From: Moritella sp. 24
GTDB taxonomy: Bacteria > Pseudomonadota > Gammaproteobacteria > Enterobacterales > Moritellaceae
Assembly (NCBI RefSeq): GCF_018219155.1
Contig: NZ_CP056123.1
Span: forward strand, 1,559,505 to 1,623,504
Length of the DNA: 64,000 bases
Direction of reading: 5' to 3'
The notes under the pieces were generated by a model that did no database searches, was not told the DNA's origin, and saw only the letters and a program-made list of their open reading frames with translations. Within the stretch, counting starts at the first letter, position 1; each line of letters starts with the position of its first letter. Position numbers and translations under genes: made by a program. Below, one piece after another: positions 41,603 to 50,714 of this stretch.

Positions 41603-42676
41603 ATGATGACGTTTTATAACAAACCGGCTGAAATATCAGCGTTTAATGCAAAATTTGAAGCGCAGAAAATCGCATTCGCACCAGTCGCGTTTCAGGTCGC
41701 GCGCTGTTTATTAAAGTTCGGTATTTTAAAAGCAGTAGACGAAGCGGGTAACAAAGGTATTAGTTTATCTGCATTGACAGATACGTTGGATACCAGTGAA
41801 TACGGCGTTAGTGTATTGCTTGATATGGGACTAAGCATGGGTTTGGTTTGGCAACAAGGTGACAACTTTATTTTAGATAAAGTCGGTGATTTTTTGCTTA
41901 ACGATGACATGGCGTTAAAGAATCTCGATTTTACTCATCATGTTTGTTATCAGGGTTTATTCGATTTGGATAAAGCCATTGAAACTGGTACCCCTGCGGG
42001 TTTACATGTGTTTGGTGATTGGAAAACAATTTACCCAGGTCTAAGTCAATTACCAGAAGAAGCGAAAAGAAGCTGGTTTGAATTTGACCATTACTATTCT
42101 GATCATGCGTTCCCTGAAGTGTTGGCGTTATTATTCGAACATCAGCCAAAGCATATCCTAGATGTTGGTGGCAACACGGGTAAATGGTCATTAGCGTGTA
42201 CTAATCACGATGAAAACGTCAATGTTACTATTATGGATTTACCTGGGCAGCTTAATGTTGCGCTGGCTAACGCGAAAGATGCGGGTGTTGCTGATCGTGT
42301 GCATGGTCATGAAACGGATTTACTTGATGAAAGCCGTACCTTCTTTGATGGCGCAGACACGATCTGGATGAGTCAATTTTTAGATTGTTTCAGTAAAAGT
42401 GAAATTTTAAGTATTCTTAAGCGTGCTGCTGATGTAATGACTGCTGATAGTCGTTTGTATATCTTAGAAACTTTCTGGGATCGCCAGCCATACGAAGCGG
42501 GTGCTTATTGTGTTAATGCTACGTCTATCTACTTTACTGCTATGGCGAATGGTAATAGCCGTATGTATCACTCTAAAGATATGATGCGTTTAATTCAAGA
42601 AGCAGGTATGTATGTTGATCAAGATACTGATGATTTAGGCCTTGGTCATACACTTCTTGCTTGTAAGAAGAAATAA
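41603..42676 (+). CDS. apeB: SAM-dependent O-methyltransferase of the aryl-polyene cluster
   Basis: 357 residues. A winged-helix dimerisation N-terminus (~35-90) and a class I Rossmann domain with motif I ILDVGGNTGKWS, motif II VTIMDLPGQLNVA and a GADTIWMSQFLDCFS segment typical of plant-type family 2 O-methyltransferases (HVL-type). ApeB-type enzymes of aryl-polyene clusters methylate the ring. It lies just upstream of the polycistronic APE block, separated by 216 bp that carry a 16-bp hairpin, so it probably has its own promoter. SD CGGAG is 2-3 nt from ATG 41603; ATG 41606 is possible. The gene letter is by cluster analogy. Confidence 0.75.
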   Translation: MMTFYNKPAEISAFNAKFEAQKIAFAPVAFQVARCLLKFGILKAVDEAGNKGISLSALTDTLDTSEYGVSVLLDMGLSMGLVWQQGDNFILDKVGDFLLNDDMALKNLDFTHHVCYQGLFDLDKAIETGTPAGLHVFGDWKTIYPGLSQLPEEAKRSWFEFDHYYSDHAFPEVLALLFEHQPKHILDVGGNTGKWSLACTNHDENVNVTIMDLPGQLNVALANAKDAGVADRVHGHETDLLDESRTFFDGADTIWMSQFLDCFSKSEILSILKRAADVMTADSRLYILETFWDRQPYEAGAYCVNATSIYFTAMANGNSRMYHSKDMMRLIQEAGMYVDQDTDDLGLGHTLLACKKK

Positions 42677-42842
42677 TCGAATAAATTAAACAGTTATTTT
42701 GTAAGCGAAGGTAAGCGTTTATATTGTTGATTATACAATCGGATAGTTGTTATTGTTTTATAAAATATAATAACGCTTACATTGTAACCTATTGATATAA
42801 ATTGGCTTTAAATTTAGCTGTTGATTTGTTATTGATGATTAA

Positions 42843-42878
42843 CTAAAATGGCGGCTATATAAATAGTCGCCATTTTAG
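42843..42878 (+). promoter_or_regulatory. Strong hairpin just upstream of the APE operon RBS
   Basis: CTAAAATGGCGGCTAT / ATAGTCGCCATTTTAG, 16-bp stem with one G-U wobble and a 4-nt loop. It ends a few nt before the TTTAGGAG Shine-Dalgarno of the first APE gene at 42894. No U-tract follows, which argues against a simple terminator. Confidence 0.75.
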
Positions 42879-42893
42879 CTTTAGGAGAAACCA

Positions 42894-43679
42894 TTGAAGT
42901 TATATATAGAAAGTATTAGCTCTTGGTCTACCTCTTGCGCTGAACAAGCGAATAAGTTAGATAAAACACAAACTAAATCATCAGCTTGGCCAAAATTAGA
43001 ATTTGTGCCTGCGATGCAACGTAGACGTTTAAGCCCTTTCGCTAAGATTGCGCTTTATACGGCTGAAAATGTGTTGTCAGCTCTCTCTGGATCGTCAGGA
43101 TTATCAGAAGCTAGCGATCAAGTTGATATTGTTTTTTCTAGTCGCCATGGTGACCTACATAAAACCGCAGAATTACTTACCGAGTTAACGGCTGATAACG
43201 ATATTTCACCGACCGCGTTTAGCACATCGGTACATAACGCCGTACCGGGTTTATACAGTATTTTAAAACAAAATAAGCAAGCGATTAATGCAGTCTCTGC
43301 CGGAAAGGATAGTTTTTTCTATGGAATTGTGGATGCGTATGCACGCCTAAAATCAGGACGTACGAATAAAATACTTCTCGTACATGTCGATCGTGAGCTA
43401 CCTGCATTATATTCGCAGTTTCAAGATGAACAACAAGTTGATCATGCAGTTGCTATGGTCGTTACGTTAACACCAACAGCGACAACATTAGCGGGTATCG
43501 ACCTTTGTTTTTCAGCAGCAGAATCGGCAGTAAGTAAGCCTGAGTTACTTGAATTAAACTTACCTGCGGCCTTGTCCTTTATTCATTGGTTTGAAGGTAC
43601 GGCAGATTCAGCGCTGCAATATAATTCAGAACGTCACTTTTGGACTTGCGAACGCGTTTCAGGTTCTGCAGATGCTTAA
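42894..43679 (+). CDS. apeC: Ketosynthase-like chain-length factor
   Basis: 261 residues beginning at TTG 42894 with AGGAG upstream. Thiolase-fold protein of the beta-ketoacyl-synthase N-terminal type (short). The nucleophile Cys of ketosynthases is absent: the expected ACSSG segment reads VSAGKDSFFYG. This is the pattern of chain-length factors, and in APE systems it pairs with the ketosynthase ApeO to set polyene length. Overlaps the next gene by 8 nt. Its start follows a strong hairpin. Confidence 0.75.
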   Translation: MKLYIESISSWSTSCAEQANKLDKTQTKSSAWPKLEFVPAMQRRRLSPFAKIALYTAENVLSALSGSSGLSEASDQVDIVFSSRHGDLHKTAELLTELTADNDISPTAFSTSVHNAVPGLYSILKQNKQAINAVSAGKDSFFYGIVDAYARLKSGRTNKILLVHVDRELPALYSQFQDEQQVDHAVAMVVTLTPTATTLAGIDLCFSAAESAVSKPELLELNLPAALSFIHWFEGTADSALQYNSERHFWTCERVSGSADA

Positions 43680-44445
43680 ATCCGTTAATTACCTTTGGCG
43701 TTTATTTGCGACGGCCATGTGTTTTAGTTTGTTTGGTGCTGGCGCTCTCGTTTTAACCTTGTTCGTATTTCCAATTCAAAAACTGTGTATTCGTGGTGAA
43801 CAAGCGCAAAAACGTACGGCGCGTAAAACCGTTCATTATAGCTTTCGTTTTTTTATTGCCACGATGGCATTTACTCGAATATTCGAATTTGACCTGCGTG
43901 ATAAAGCAGAGCTTGCTCAGCGTCAAGGCCAGTTAATTCTCGCTAATCACCCTTCGTTGATCGATGTTGTTGTATTGCTTTCTATTATACCGAATGCTGA
44001 TTGTGTGGTTAAAGCGCATTTATTTAGTAATCCGTTTATTCGCGGTGTCATTAAGAATACCGGGTATATCAGTAATGCCGATCCTGAATCGCTGCTTAGT
44101 GCCTGCAAGTCATCGTTAGAGCAGGGTAATAACTTGATTATTTTCCCTGAGGGAACGCGTACTGTTCCCGGAAAAGAAGTCGTTTTTCAGCGCGGCGCAG
44201 CGAATATCGCTTTGCGTTGTGAGGTACCAATTACAACGGTACTGATTAATGTTACGCCAACAACATTAACAAAAGCTGAGTCTTGGTATCAAATTCCAAG
44301 TGAAAAAGCTAAATTTACGCTGCAATTAACACGAAATGTACCCTTAATTTCAATTGCAGAAGCAACACCAATGAGTAAACAAGTCCGCCATTATTGCCGT
44401 GAACTTGAAAATTATTTTAAACAGGAACTACTACCCCATGAGTGA
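43672..44445 (+). CDS. apeD: Lysophospholipid acyltransferase (PlsC-like)
   Basis: 257 residues from ATG 43672, which overlaps the previous stop (ATGCTTAA). An N-terminal TM helix, then the PlsC motifs: catalytic LANHPSLIDVVVLL (NHxxxxD) and IFPEGTRTVPGK (FPEGT). Likely esterifies the finished aryl-polyene, or a lipid attached to it, to a membrane acceptor. A second acyltransferase (48169) follows later in the operon. Confidence 0.8.
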   Translation: MLKSVNYLWRLFATAMCFSLFGAGALVLTLFVFPIQKLCIRGEQAQKRTARKTVHYSFRFFIATMAFTRIFEFDLRDKAELAQRQGQLILANHPSLIDVVVLLSIIPNADCVVKAHLFSNPFIRGVIKNTGYISNADPESLLSACKSSLEQGNNLIIFPEGTRTVPGKEVVFQRGAANIALRCEVPITTVLINVTPTTLTKAESWYQIPSEKAKFTLQLTRNVPLISIAEATPMSKQVRHYCRELENYFKQELLPHE

Positions 44446-44701
44446 ATTAAAAACAGAGCTAAAGCAGCTTATTATTGCTGAACTAGATCTTGAAGATATT
44501 GAAGTTGAAGATATTAACGATGCAGATGCATTATTTGTTGAAGGTTTAGGTTTAGATAGCATTGATGCGTTGGAACTGGGTCTGATTTTAAAGAAACATT
44601 ACAATATCAAGATCGATGCAAATTCTGATGAAATCAAACATCACTTTTCATCTATCGATGCACTAAGTGCATTTATCACTCAGACTCGTGCAACGGCTTA
44701 A
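44438..44701 (+). CDS. apeE: Acyl carrier protein 1
   Basis: 87 residues from ATG 44438, overlapping the previous stop. The phosphopantetheine site GLGLDSIDALELG (Ser) and the four-helix ACP layout are clear. Acidic. Carries the growing polyene chain as a thioester. The APE cluster encodes two ACPs, as expected. An internal GEGT-like variation is absent. Confidence 0.85.
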   Translation: MSELKTELKQLIIAELDLEDIEVEDINDADALFVEGLGLDSIDALELGLILKKHYNIKIDANSDEIKHHFSSIDALSAFITQTRATA

Positions 44702-44714
44702 TTAAGGATTCACC

Positions 44715-44966
44715 ATGAAATCAAGAGAACAGATTTATCAAACATTAGCCGATATCTTAGTTGAAGAGTTTGAAATCGAAGCTGACGATATTAGCTTAGA
44801 AGCAAATCTATACACAGATTTAGATTTAGACAGTATCGACGCAATTGATTTAGTGATCAAATTACGTGACATTACGAACGAGAAAATCGAACCAGAAGTG
44901 TTCAAATTAGTGCGTACTGTTGAAGATGTTGTTAATGAAATTGAAAAGTTAACATCAGAAAAGTAA
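44715..44966 (+). CDS. apeF: Acyl carrier protein 2
   Basis: 83 residues. Pantetheine attachment Ser in TDLDLDSIDAIDLV, strongly acidic overall. It follows the first ACP by 13 bp and is probably the elongation or starter-specific partner. SD AAGGAT precedes the ATG. Confidence 0.85.
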   Translation: MKSREQIYQTLADILVEEFEIEADDISLEANLYTDLDLDSIDAIDLVIKLRDITNEKIEPEVFKLVRTVEDVVNEIEKLTSEK

Positions 44967-45003
44967 TCACAGATTACTTTTGTTAATGATGAAAACTGTA
45001 TAA

Positions 45004-45606
45004 ATGATGAAAAAACTATTCACATTGATCTTAGGGTTATGCTTATTGCTATACCCTTTTGCTGTTTATTTCGGACTAAACTATGTTAGTCCTTTTTGGC
45101 TTGCTTTAGGTTTATTAGTGTTGCTGCTATCACGTTTAGTCATGTTGCGTGGTGTATTGGATAAAATGCCTTGGTTATTACCTGCGACTGCGCTCGGTGG
45201 ATTGGCTATTACGGCTTCGTTATTCAGTGATTCTGATATTGGGTTTAAGCTCTATCCGCTCATGGTTAACTTTGCCATGTTCGCTGTATTTGCTTATTCG
45301 TATCTTAAACCTCCTACGGTTATTGAAACGTTTGCTCGATTACAAGATCCTAATTTACCTGATCATGCATTGAGTTATATCCGCAAAGTAACGCTCGTAT
45401 GGTGTGGTTTTTTCATTATTAATGCCAGTATTTCATTGTATACGGCCGTATATAGTTCATTTAAAGTGTGGACGCTCTATAACGGTTTTATTGCGTATAT
45501 TTTGATTGGCAGCCTTTGTGCGATTGAATTTGTTGTACGTTTAATTGTGCAGCGTCAACACGAAAAACATAGCGATGTTGACCATAATGCCGAAAAGGAA
45601 GCATAA
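45004..45606 (+). CDS. apeG: Membrane protein of aryl-polyene clusters (COG4648-like)
   Basis: 200 residues with five to six TM helices and a short charged C-terminus (VQRQHEKHSDVDHNAEKEA). Start MMKKLFTLILGLCLLLYPFAVYFGL. Homologues occur next to APE ketosynthase genes; the molecular role is unknown (membrane docking or export is an inference). Its end is 3 bp from the ligase gene. Confidence 0.7.
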   Translation: MMKKLFTLILGLCLLLYPFAVYFGLNYVSPFWLALGLLVLLLSRLVMLRGVLDKMPWLLPATALGGLAITASLFSDSDIGFKLYPLMVNFAMFAVFAYSYLKPPTVIETFARLQDPNLPDHALSYIRKVTLVWCGFFIINASISLYTAVYSSFKVWTLYNGFIAYILIGSLCAIEFVVRLIVQRQHEKHSDVDHNAEKEA

Positions 45607-45609
45607 GCA

Positions 45610-47013
45610 ATGACGAATATGTCACTCAGCCAGTGTGATAGTTGCTTTCATATTAATAAGCAAACCGTTAGTTTTAATCAGTTTAGTGCTGATATCAGCC
45701 ATGCTCGACTGGCTATCCGTCAAACAGATGCTGACAGCGTATTACTCTTCCACCAATCAAGTTATCATTTTGGTGTAGGCTTTTTTGCGCTCGCACTTGA
45801 AGGGCGCGATATTGTAATGCCGCCAAATGCACAGCAGCAAACGCTCATGCATATTGCGCCACAATGTCAGGCCACATTTGGTGATATACATGTGGACGGT
45901 CTTGTTCGTATTAATACCGCCGAAACTCATGATTCCACTACAGCGGTTGATGACTTAAAAAGTAGGGCTGAACTATTTACACCATTAGCGTGTAAAATTA
46001 CCTTCTTTACTTCAGGTTCAACAGGTCAACACAAACCGATAGTAAAACAGTTTTCACAGCTTAATTGCGAAGTAGATGTATTAATCAATACTTTCACTGC
46101 GCGTTTAAATTCCTCAGAGCTGTTATTAAGTACTGTTTCTCATCAGCATATTTATGGGCTGTTATTTAAATTGTTATTGCCACTAAAATCAGGCTTAACG
46201 ATTGTTAATGATACCTTTGAATACCCAGAGCATATTAGTCAGCTTTTAACAGAAGAATTAAATAAAAAGCGAGATAGAAAGTTAGCTGAAGATGACACCT
46301 TAACCGCATTATTGATCTCCAGCCCTGCGCATTTAAAACGGCTGAGTATGGATAATGTGTTGATGAAGAATAAAGCGCAGTTACAAGGTGTGTTTAGCTC
46401 GGGTGGACCATTACTTTTTGAAACGGCACAAATGCTGTTTTCACAACTGTCACAAGCACCTATCGAAGTTTTTGGTAGTACCGAAACCGGTGGGATAGCA
46501 TGGCGACAATGCGAACAGGCAACACCGAGTCCTTGGCAAGTTTTCCCTGATATTAGCTATCGCATTATGGCTGAAACGGCAAAGTTGGTCTTAACATCAC
46601 CGTATATTAACGATGCTGATTATGTGACTGAAGATCGTGTTAGGCGTATTGATGATCGACATTTTGAAATGCTAGGTCGTGCAGACCGTACCGTGAAGCA
46701 TGAAGAAAAGCGTATTAATCTTGACCACATGGAACGTTGTTTAAAGCAACACCCGTTGGTAAACGAAGTACGTGTTATTGTGCTAAATGGTGCAAAAAAA
46801 CAAGTATTAGCGGCTGTCATTGAGCTATCAGCGGCAGGGCAAGTATTAGTGATTGAGCAGGGTAAGAAAACCTTGAATGATTGTTTTAAATTACATTTAC
46901 TGGGTGAATTTGAACGTATTTGTTTACCTAAGAAATGGCGTTATCCAGCGCAAATGCCATTTAATTCTCAAGGCAAATTAGTGATAAAAGAATTGGAGAG
47001 ATTGTTTGACTGA
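45610..47013 (+). CDS. apeH: Acyl/aryl-ACP ligase (ANL superfamily)
   Basis: 467 residues. Adenylation motif TFFTSGSTGQHKPIVKQF, middle core VFGSTETGGIAWR, late YRIMAETAKLVLTSPYI...TEDRVRRIDDRHFEMLGRADRTVKHEEKRI and a catalytic Lys near the C-terminus (SQGKLVIKEL). It is divergent from fadD. It would activate an aromatic carboxylic acid (such as a cinnamate or hydroxybenzoate) as AMP ester and load it on an ACP to start the polyene. Overlaps apeI by 8 nt. Confidence 0.8.
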   Translation: MTNMSLSQCDSCFHINKQTVSFNQFSADISHARLAIRQTDADSVLLFHQSSYHFGVGFFALALEGRDIVMPPNAQQQTLMHIAPQCQATFGDIHVDGLVRINTAETHDSTTAVDDLKSRAELFTPLACKITFFTSGSTGQHKPIVKQFSQLNCEVDVLINTFTARLNSSELLLSTVSHQHIYGLLFKLLLPLKSGLTIVNDTFEYPEHISQLLTEELNKKRDRKLAEDDTLTALLISSPAHLKRLSMDNVLMKNKAQLQGVFSSGGPLLFETAQMLFSQLSQAPIEVFGSTETGGIAWRQCEQATPSPWQVFPDISYRIMAETAKLVLTSPYINDADYVTEDRVRRIDDRHFEMLGRADRTVKHEEKRINLDHMERCLKQHPLVNEVRVIVLNGAKKQVLAAVIELSAAGQVLVIEQGKKTLNDCFKLHLLGEFERICLPKKWRYPAQMPFNSQGKLVIKELERLFD

Positions 47014-47425
47014 ATTAGTAAAAGTGAATGCAGAGATTCTGAATGTAGAGCGAGTTAGCGTCGAGAGTCTTGATGATACGGTTGTATTAAGCCTGCATAT
47101 CCCAACAGATCTGGATTACTTTAAAGGTCATTTCGATCAAGCGCCAATCTTAGCGGGTGTTGTGCAACTGCATTGGGCTGCGGAATTTGCGAGACAGTAC
47201 TTGGATGTGAATACTGGTGAGGTGATGGATATACAGGTATTGAAATTCCAAGAGATGATTTTACCGGGTAAAGATATCGTGCTTAAACTAACGAAAAAGA
47301 CAGCCGAGAAAGTGCTATTTAGTTATCAATCTGCGGAACAAGACAGTCAATCTGGTGCGATTAAATCTCACTCATCAGGACGACTTATTTTTGCTGATGC
47401 ACCTGCGATTTTGGAAGGTCAATAA
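47006..47425 (+). CDS. apeI: Hotdog-fold 3-hydroxyacyl-ACP dehydratase
   Basis: 139 residues, starting at TTG 47006 with GGAGAG upstream and overlapping apeH. FabZ-like hotdog with DYFKGHFDQAPILAGVVQLHWAAEF, i.e. catalytic His in GHF. Dehydrates the reduced intermediates to give conjugated double bonds. Acts with the second dehydratase (56120). Ends 1 nt inside the glycosyltransferase gene. Confidence 0.75.
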   Translation: MTELVKVNAEILNVERVSVESLDDTVVLSLHIPTDLDYFKGHFDQAPILAGVVQLHWAAEFARQYLDVNTGEVMDIQVLKFQEMILPGKDIVLKLTKKTAEKVLFSYQSAEQDSQSGAIKSHSSGRLIFADAPAILEGQ

Positions 47426-48162
47426 TGAATTATTGCATCGTTATACCCAACTATAACCATGTATTAGTCATTGATACGTTATTAGCATCATTGGCAAGCT
47501 ACAACTTGCCCGTGATCATGGTGAATGATGGTAGTGATAAAGACAATGCCGCATTTATGCAGACATTGGCGGACAAGTATCGCTATCTAACCTTGGTTAA
47601 TCATCAGAGTAATCAAGGGAAAGGCGCAGCAGTACACACAGGATTAAAATACGCGAAGAGCATGGGCTTTACACATGCAATCCAAGTGGATGCTGATGGC
47701 CAGCATGATATTCGTGATATTAATAAACTGGTTGAATTGTCACAGGCAGAACCTCAGGTACTTATTAGTGGTTGTCCTATTTATAATGAATCAGTGCCAA
47801 AGCATCGCTATTACGCCCGCTATTTAACTCATGTTTGGGTATGGATAGAAACATTATCGTTTGATATCAAAGATACTATGTGTGGGTTTAGGGTATATCC
47901 CCTCACTGAAACGTTAAACGTCTTGGCTAAGAATGAAAACATGGCGAAATACATGTCATTTGATACCGAGATAATTGTGCGTTTGTATTGGGATGGTGTG
48001 AATACGACATTCTTACCAACGAAGGTGAACTACCCTGAAAATGGCGTATCACATTTCCGTTTATGGGAAGATAATGTGGCTATTTCATGGATGCACACAC
48101 GGTTAGTGTTCGGTATGTTAAAACGTTTACCGCAGTTATTATTGCGTAAATTTAGGAAGTAG
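47425..48162 (+). CDS. Family 2 glycosyltransferase
   Basis: 245 residues. GT-A motifs YNHVLVIDTLL, MVNDGSDKDN, QGKGAAVHTGLK and the metal-binding DXD equivalent QVDADGQHDIRD, and IKDTMCGFRVYP, like dolichol-phosphate-mannose-synthase type enzymes. Probably glycosylates the polyene or makes a lipid-linked sugar. In some APE clusters this domain is fused to the downstream acyltransferase; here the two are separate genes 6 bp apart. Starts 1 nt overlapping apeI. Confidence 0.75.
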   Translation: MNYCIVIPNYNHVLVIDTLLASLASYNLPVIMVNDGSDKDNAAFMQTLADKYRYLTLVNHQSNQGKGAAVHTGLKYAKSMGFTHAIQVDADGQHDIRDINKLVELSQAEPQVLISGCPIYNESVPKHRYYARYLTHVWVWIETLSFDIKDTMCGFRVYPLTETLNVLAKNENMAKYMSFDTEIIVRLYWDGVNTTFLPTKVNYPENGVSHFRLWEDNVAISWMHTRLVFGMLKRLPQLLLRKFRK

Positions 48163-48168
48163 CGGGTT

Positions 48169-49113
48169 ATGTCAGACACTGTTCATTGGTCAAAAATGCA
48201 AGAGCGCGGTACGTTTTTAGGAATGAAAATACTGCTTTTTTGCTATCGTGTTTTAGGTCGTACTGGCTTCTCGATGATTCTTTATCCTGTCATCGTGTAT
48301 TTGTATTTCACGGGCGGTGAAAGTAAAAATGCATCTTTAAATTACCTTGGTAAAGTAGCAAAGCGTAAGGGCTGGGCAAAACAGCCGGGGCATCGAGAAG
48401 GTATTAGACATTTCTATACTTTTGCGCAAGGCGCATTTGATAAGATAGACGCTTGGACTGGCAAGATCAGCATAGAACAAGTGGAATATAATTATTGCGA
48501 TAAGTTTAAGCAAGTACTGGAAAACGATCGCGGTGCAGTATTTATTGGCTCGCATCTGGGTAATTTAGAAGTATGCCGAACGTTAAGCGTGGGAAAATAT
48601 ACTACCCGTATTAATGTGTTAGTGTTTACTCATCATGCGATCGAGTTTAATAAGATCATGCAAAAAATTAACCCGAATGTGAATGTTAACTTTATCCAAG
48701 TGACAGATGTCGGTGTTGATCTCGCTATTTTACTAAAGCAACGTGTTGAAGCGGGTGAGAAGGTTGTGATTGTGGGTGACCGCACGAGCACCAGTACGCC
48801 AGGCCGCGTTGTTTATGCCGATTTTTTAGGTCAGCAAGCACCGTTTTCACAAGGGCCGTTTATTTTAGCCTCGTTGTTAGAGTGTCCTGTGTACTACCTG
48901 TTTTGTTTGAAAGACGGTGATAAATACCGCCTTATTTTCGAACATGTATCAGATAAATTGAAGTTTGCACGAAAAACCAGACAAGCCGAAATTGGCGAGT
49001 TAATTAATCAATATGCACAAAGGTTAGAACACTTTTGCCTGCAATACCCGTATCAATGGTTTAACTTTTTTGATTTTTGGCAAGAAGACCATAAAGTAGA
49101 ACGTAAGAAATAG
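48169..49113 (+). CDS. LpxL/HtrB-type lipid acyltransferase
   Basis: 314 residues. N-terminal TM segment (MKILLFCYRVLGRTGFSMILYPVIVYLYF) and the acyltransferase motif GSHLGNLEV (HX4-type LGN), VIVGDRTSTSTPGRVVYADFLGQQAPFSQGPFILASLL, and a terminal QWFNFFDFW. The LpxL family normally acylates lipid A; in APE clusters it presumably attaches the polyene acid to a lipid. Separated by 13 bp from the ammonia-lyase gene. Confidence 0.75.
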   Translation: MSDTVHWSKMQERGTFLGMKILLFCYRVLGRTGFSMILYPVIVYLYFTGGESKNASLNYLGKVAKRKGWAKQPGHREGIRHFYTFAQGAFDKIDAWTGKISIEQVEYNYCDKFKQVLENDRGAVFIGSHLGNLEVCRTLSVGKYTTRINVLVFTHHAIEFNKIMQKINPNVNVNFIQVTDVGVDLAILLKQRVEAGEKVVIVGDRTSTSTPGRVVYADFLGQQAPFSQGPFILASLLECPVYYLFCLKDGDKYRLIFEHVSDKLKFARKTRQAEIGELINQYAQRLEHFCLQYPYQWFNFFDFWQEDHKVERKK

Positions 49114-49126
49114 TTTGGAGAAGTCA

Positions 49127-50674
49127 GTGGCTACCACTAAAGCAACAATTAAGTTTGGCGAATCACGTTTAACGATTGAAGATATCGTTGCAATTGCGAA
49201 ACAAGAAAAACATGTCAGCATCAGTGATGCACCAGAATTAACCAATAAGATTGATTCTGCTTTAGCTTTCTTAGATAGCTTATTAAAAGAAGATGGCGTT
49301 ATTTATGGTGTAACAACGGGTTATGGCGATTCGGTAACGGTTAAGGTACCGCTAAGTTTAGTTAATGAATTACCATTACACCTTACCCGTTTTCATGGCT
49401 GTGGTTTAGGTCAATTGTTTAGTACGGTAGAAGGTCGCGCTATTTTGGCGACACGTCTGAATTCTTTAGCACAAGGTTATTCTGGCGTAAGCTGGGAAAT
49501 GCTGCATTTACTCGCGGCCTATTTAGAACACGATATAATTCCTGCTATCCCGCAAGAAGGTTCTGTAGGAGCAAGTGGTGATTTGACGCCATTATCTTAT
49601 GTTGCAGGCGCACTTGTGGGCGAACGTGATGTTTATTATAAAGACCAGATCCGTAACAGTGGTGAAGTCATGGCTGAATTGGGCCTAACACCATTAGTGT
49701 TACGACCAAAAGAAGGCTTGGCGATCATGAATGGCACCGCGGTAATGACAGCGGTTGCATGTTTAGCTTTTGATCGTGCAGAGTACCTCACTAAACTAGC
49801 GGCGCGTATTACTGCAATGGCGAGTTTGTCTATTAAAGGCAACAGTCATCATTTTGACGAGATCTTATTCTCTGTTAAACCGCACCCAGGTCAACAGCAA
49901 GTGGCTACGTGGATCCGTAATGATTTAAATCACGCGGAACACCCACGTAATGCAGACCGCTTACAAGATCGTTATTCTATTCGTTGTGCACCACACGTTA
50001 TCGGTGTACTACAAGACTCACTGCCTTGGTTCCGTCAAATGATTGAGAACGAGCTAAATTCTGCTAACGATAACCCGATTATTGATGGTCAAGGTGAGCA
50101 TGTACTTCACGGTGGCCATTTCTATGGCGGTCATATTGCAATGGCAATGGACAGCATGAAAACGGCCGTGGCTAACTTAGCCGACCTTGCTGATCGTCAA
50201 TTAGCATCACTGGTTGATACTAAATATAACAACGGCTTGCCATCTAACTTATCGATGAGTGATGAGTCTCGTCGTTACATCAACCATGGTTTTAAAGCGA
50301 TGCAAATTGGTGCGTCAGCATACACTGCGGAAGCATTGAAACAAACCATGCCTGCAAGTGTGTTCTCACGCTCTACAGAATGTCATAACCAAGACAAAGT
50401 AAGCATGGGTACTATCGCGTCACGTGATGCAATGCGTGTGTTACAGTTGACTGAACAAGTATTAGCAACGACATTATTGGCAACAGTGCAAGGTTTACGT
50501 ATTCGTATTGAACGTCAAGAATTGGACTTAACGAGCTTACCAATTGCTGTTCAAGATATGTATAACGACATTTGTAGTTTCTTCGAACCATTAGTAGAAG
50601 ATCGACCAATGGAAAGCTTATTACGCTTTACAATTGACGCTATTCAAACCCAGCGTTGGGCGCTCTATCAGTAA
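49127..50674 (+). CDS. MIO-dependent aromatic amino acid ammonia lyase
   Basis: 515 residues from GTG 49127 (GGAG 7 nt upstream; the longer TTG-started form would include the SD). MIO triad Ala149-Ser150-Gly151 in GSVGASGDLTPLSYVAGALVGE, catalytic Tyr60 in GVIYGVTTGYG, and the later KEGLAIMNGTAVM, NDNPIIDG and the Gln/Arg-rich C-terminal region. It converts an aromatic amino acid to an arylacrylate that ApeH can load as starter. The selectivity pair at 89-90 is Phe-His, unlike textbook TAL (His-Leu), PAL (Phe-Leu) or HAL (Ser-His), so the substrate is open. Confidence 0.85.
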   Translation: MATTKATIKFGESRLTIEDIVAIAKQEKHVSISDAPELTNKIDSALAFLDSLLKEDGVIYGVTTGYGDSVTVKVPLSLVNELPLHLTRFHGCGLGQLFSTVEGRAILATRLNSLAQGYSGVSWEMLHLLAAYLEHDIIPAIPQEGSVGASGDLTPLSYVAGALVGERDVYYKDQIRNSGEVMAELGLTPLVLRPKEGLAIMNGTAVMTAVACLAFDRAEYLTKLAARITAMASLSIKGNSHHFDEILFSVKPHPGQQQVATWIRNDLNHAEHPRNADRLQDRYSIRCAPHVIGVLQDSLPWFRQMIENELNSANDNPIIDGQGEHVLHGGHFYGGHIAMAMDSMKTAVANLADLADRQLASLVDTKYNNGLPSNLSMSDESRRYINHGFKAMQIGASAYTAEALKQTMPASVFSRSTECHNQDKVSMGTIASRDAMRVLQLTEQVLATTLLATVQGLRIRIERQELDLTSLPIAVQDMYNDICSFFEPLVEDRPMESLLRFTIDAIQTQRWALYQ

Positions 50675-50714
50675 ACAGAGTAATAAGACGGTTTACCATA
50701 AGGAAGTCGAATAA

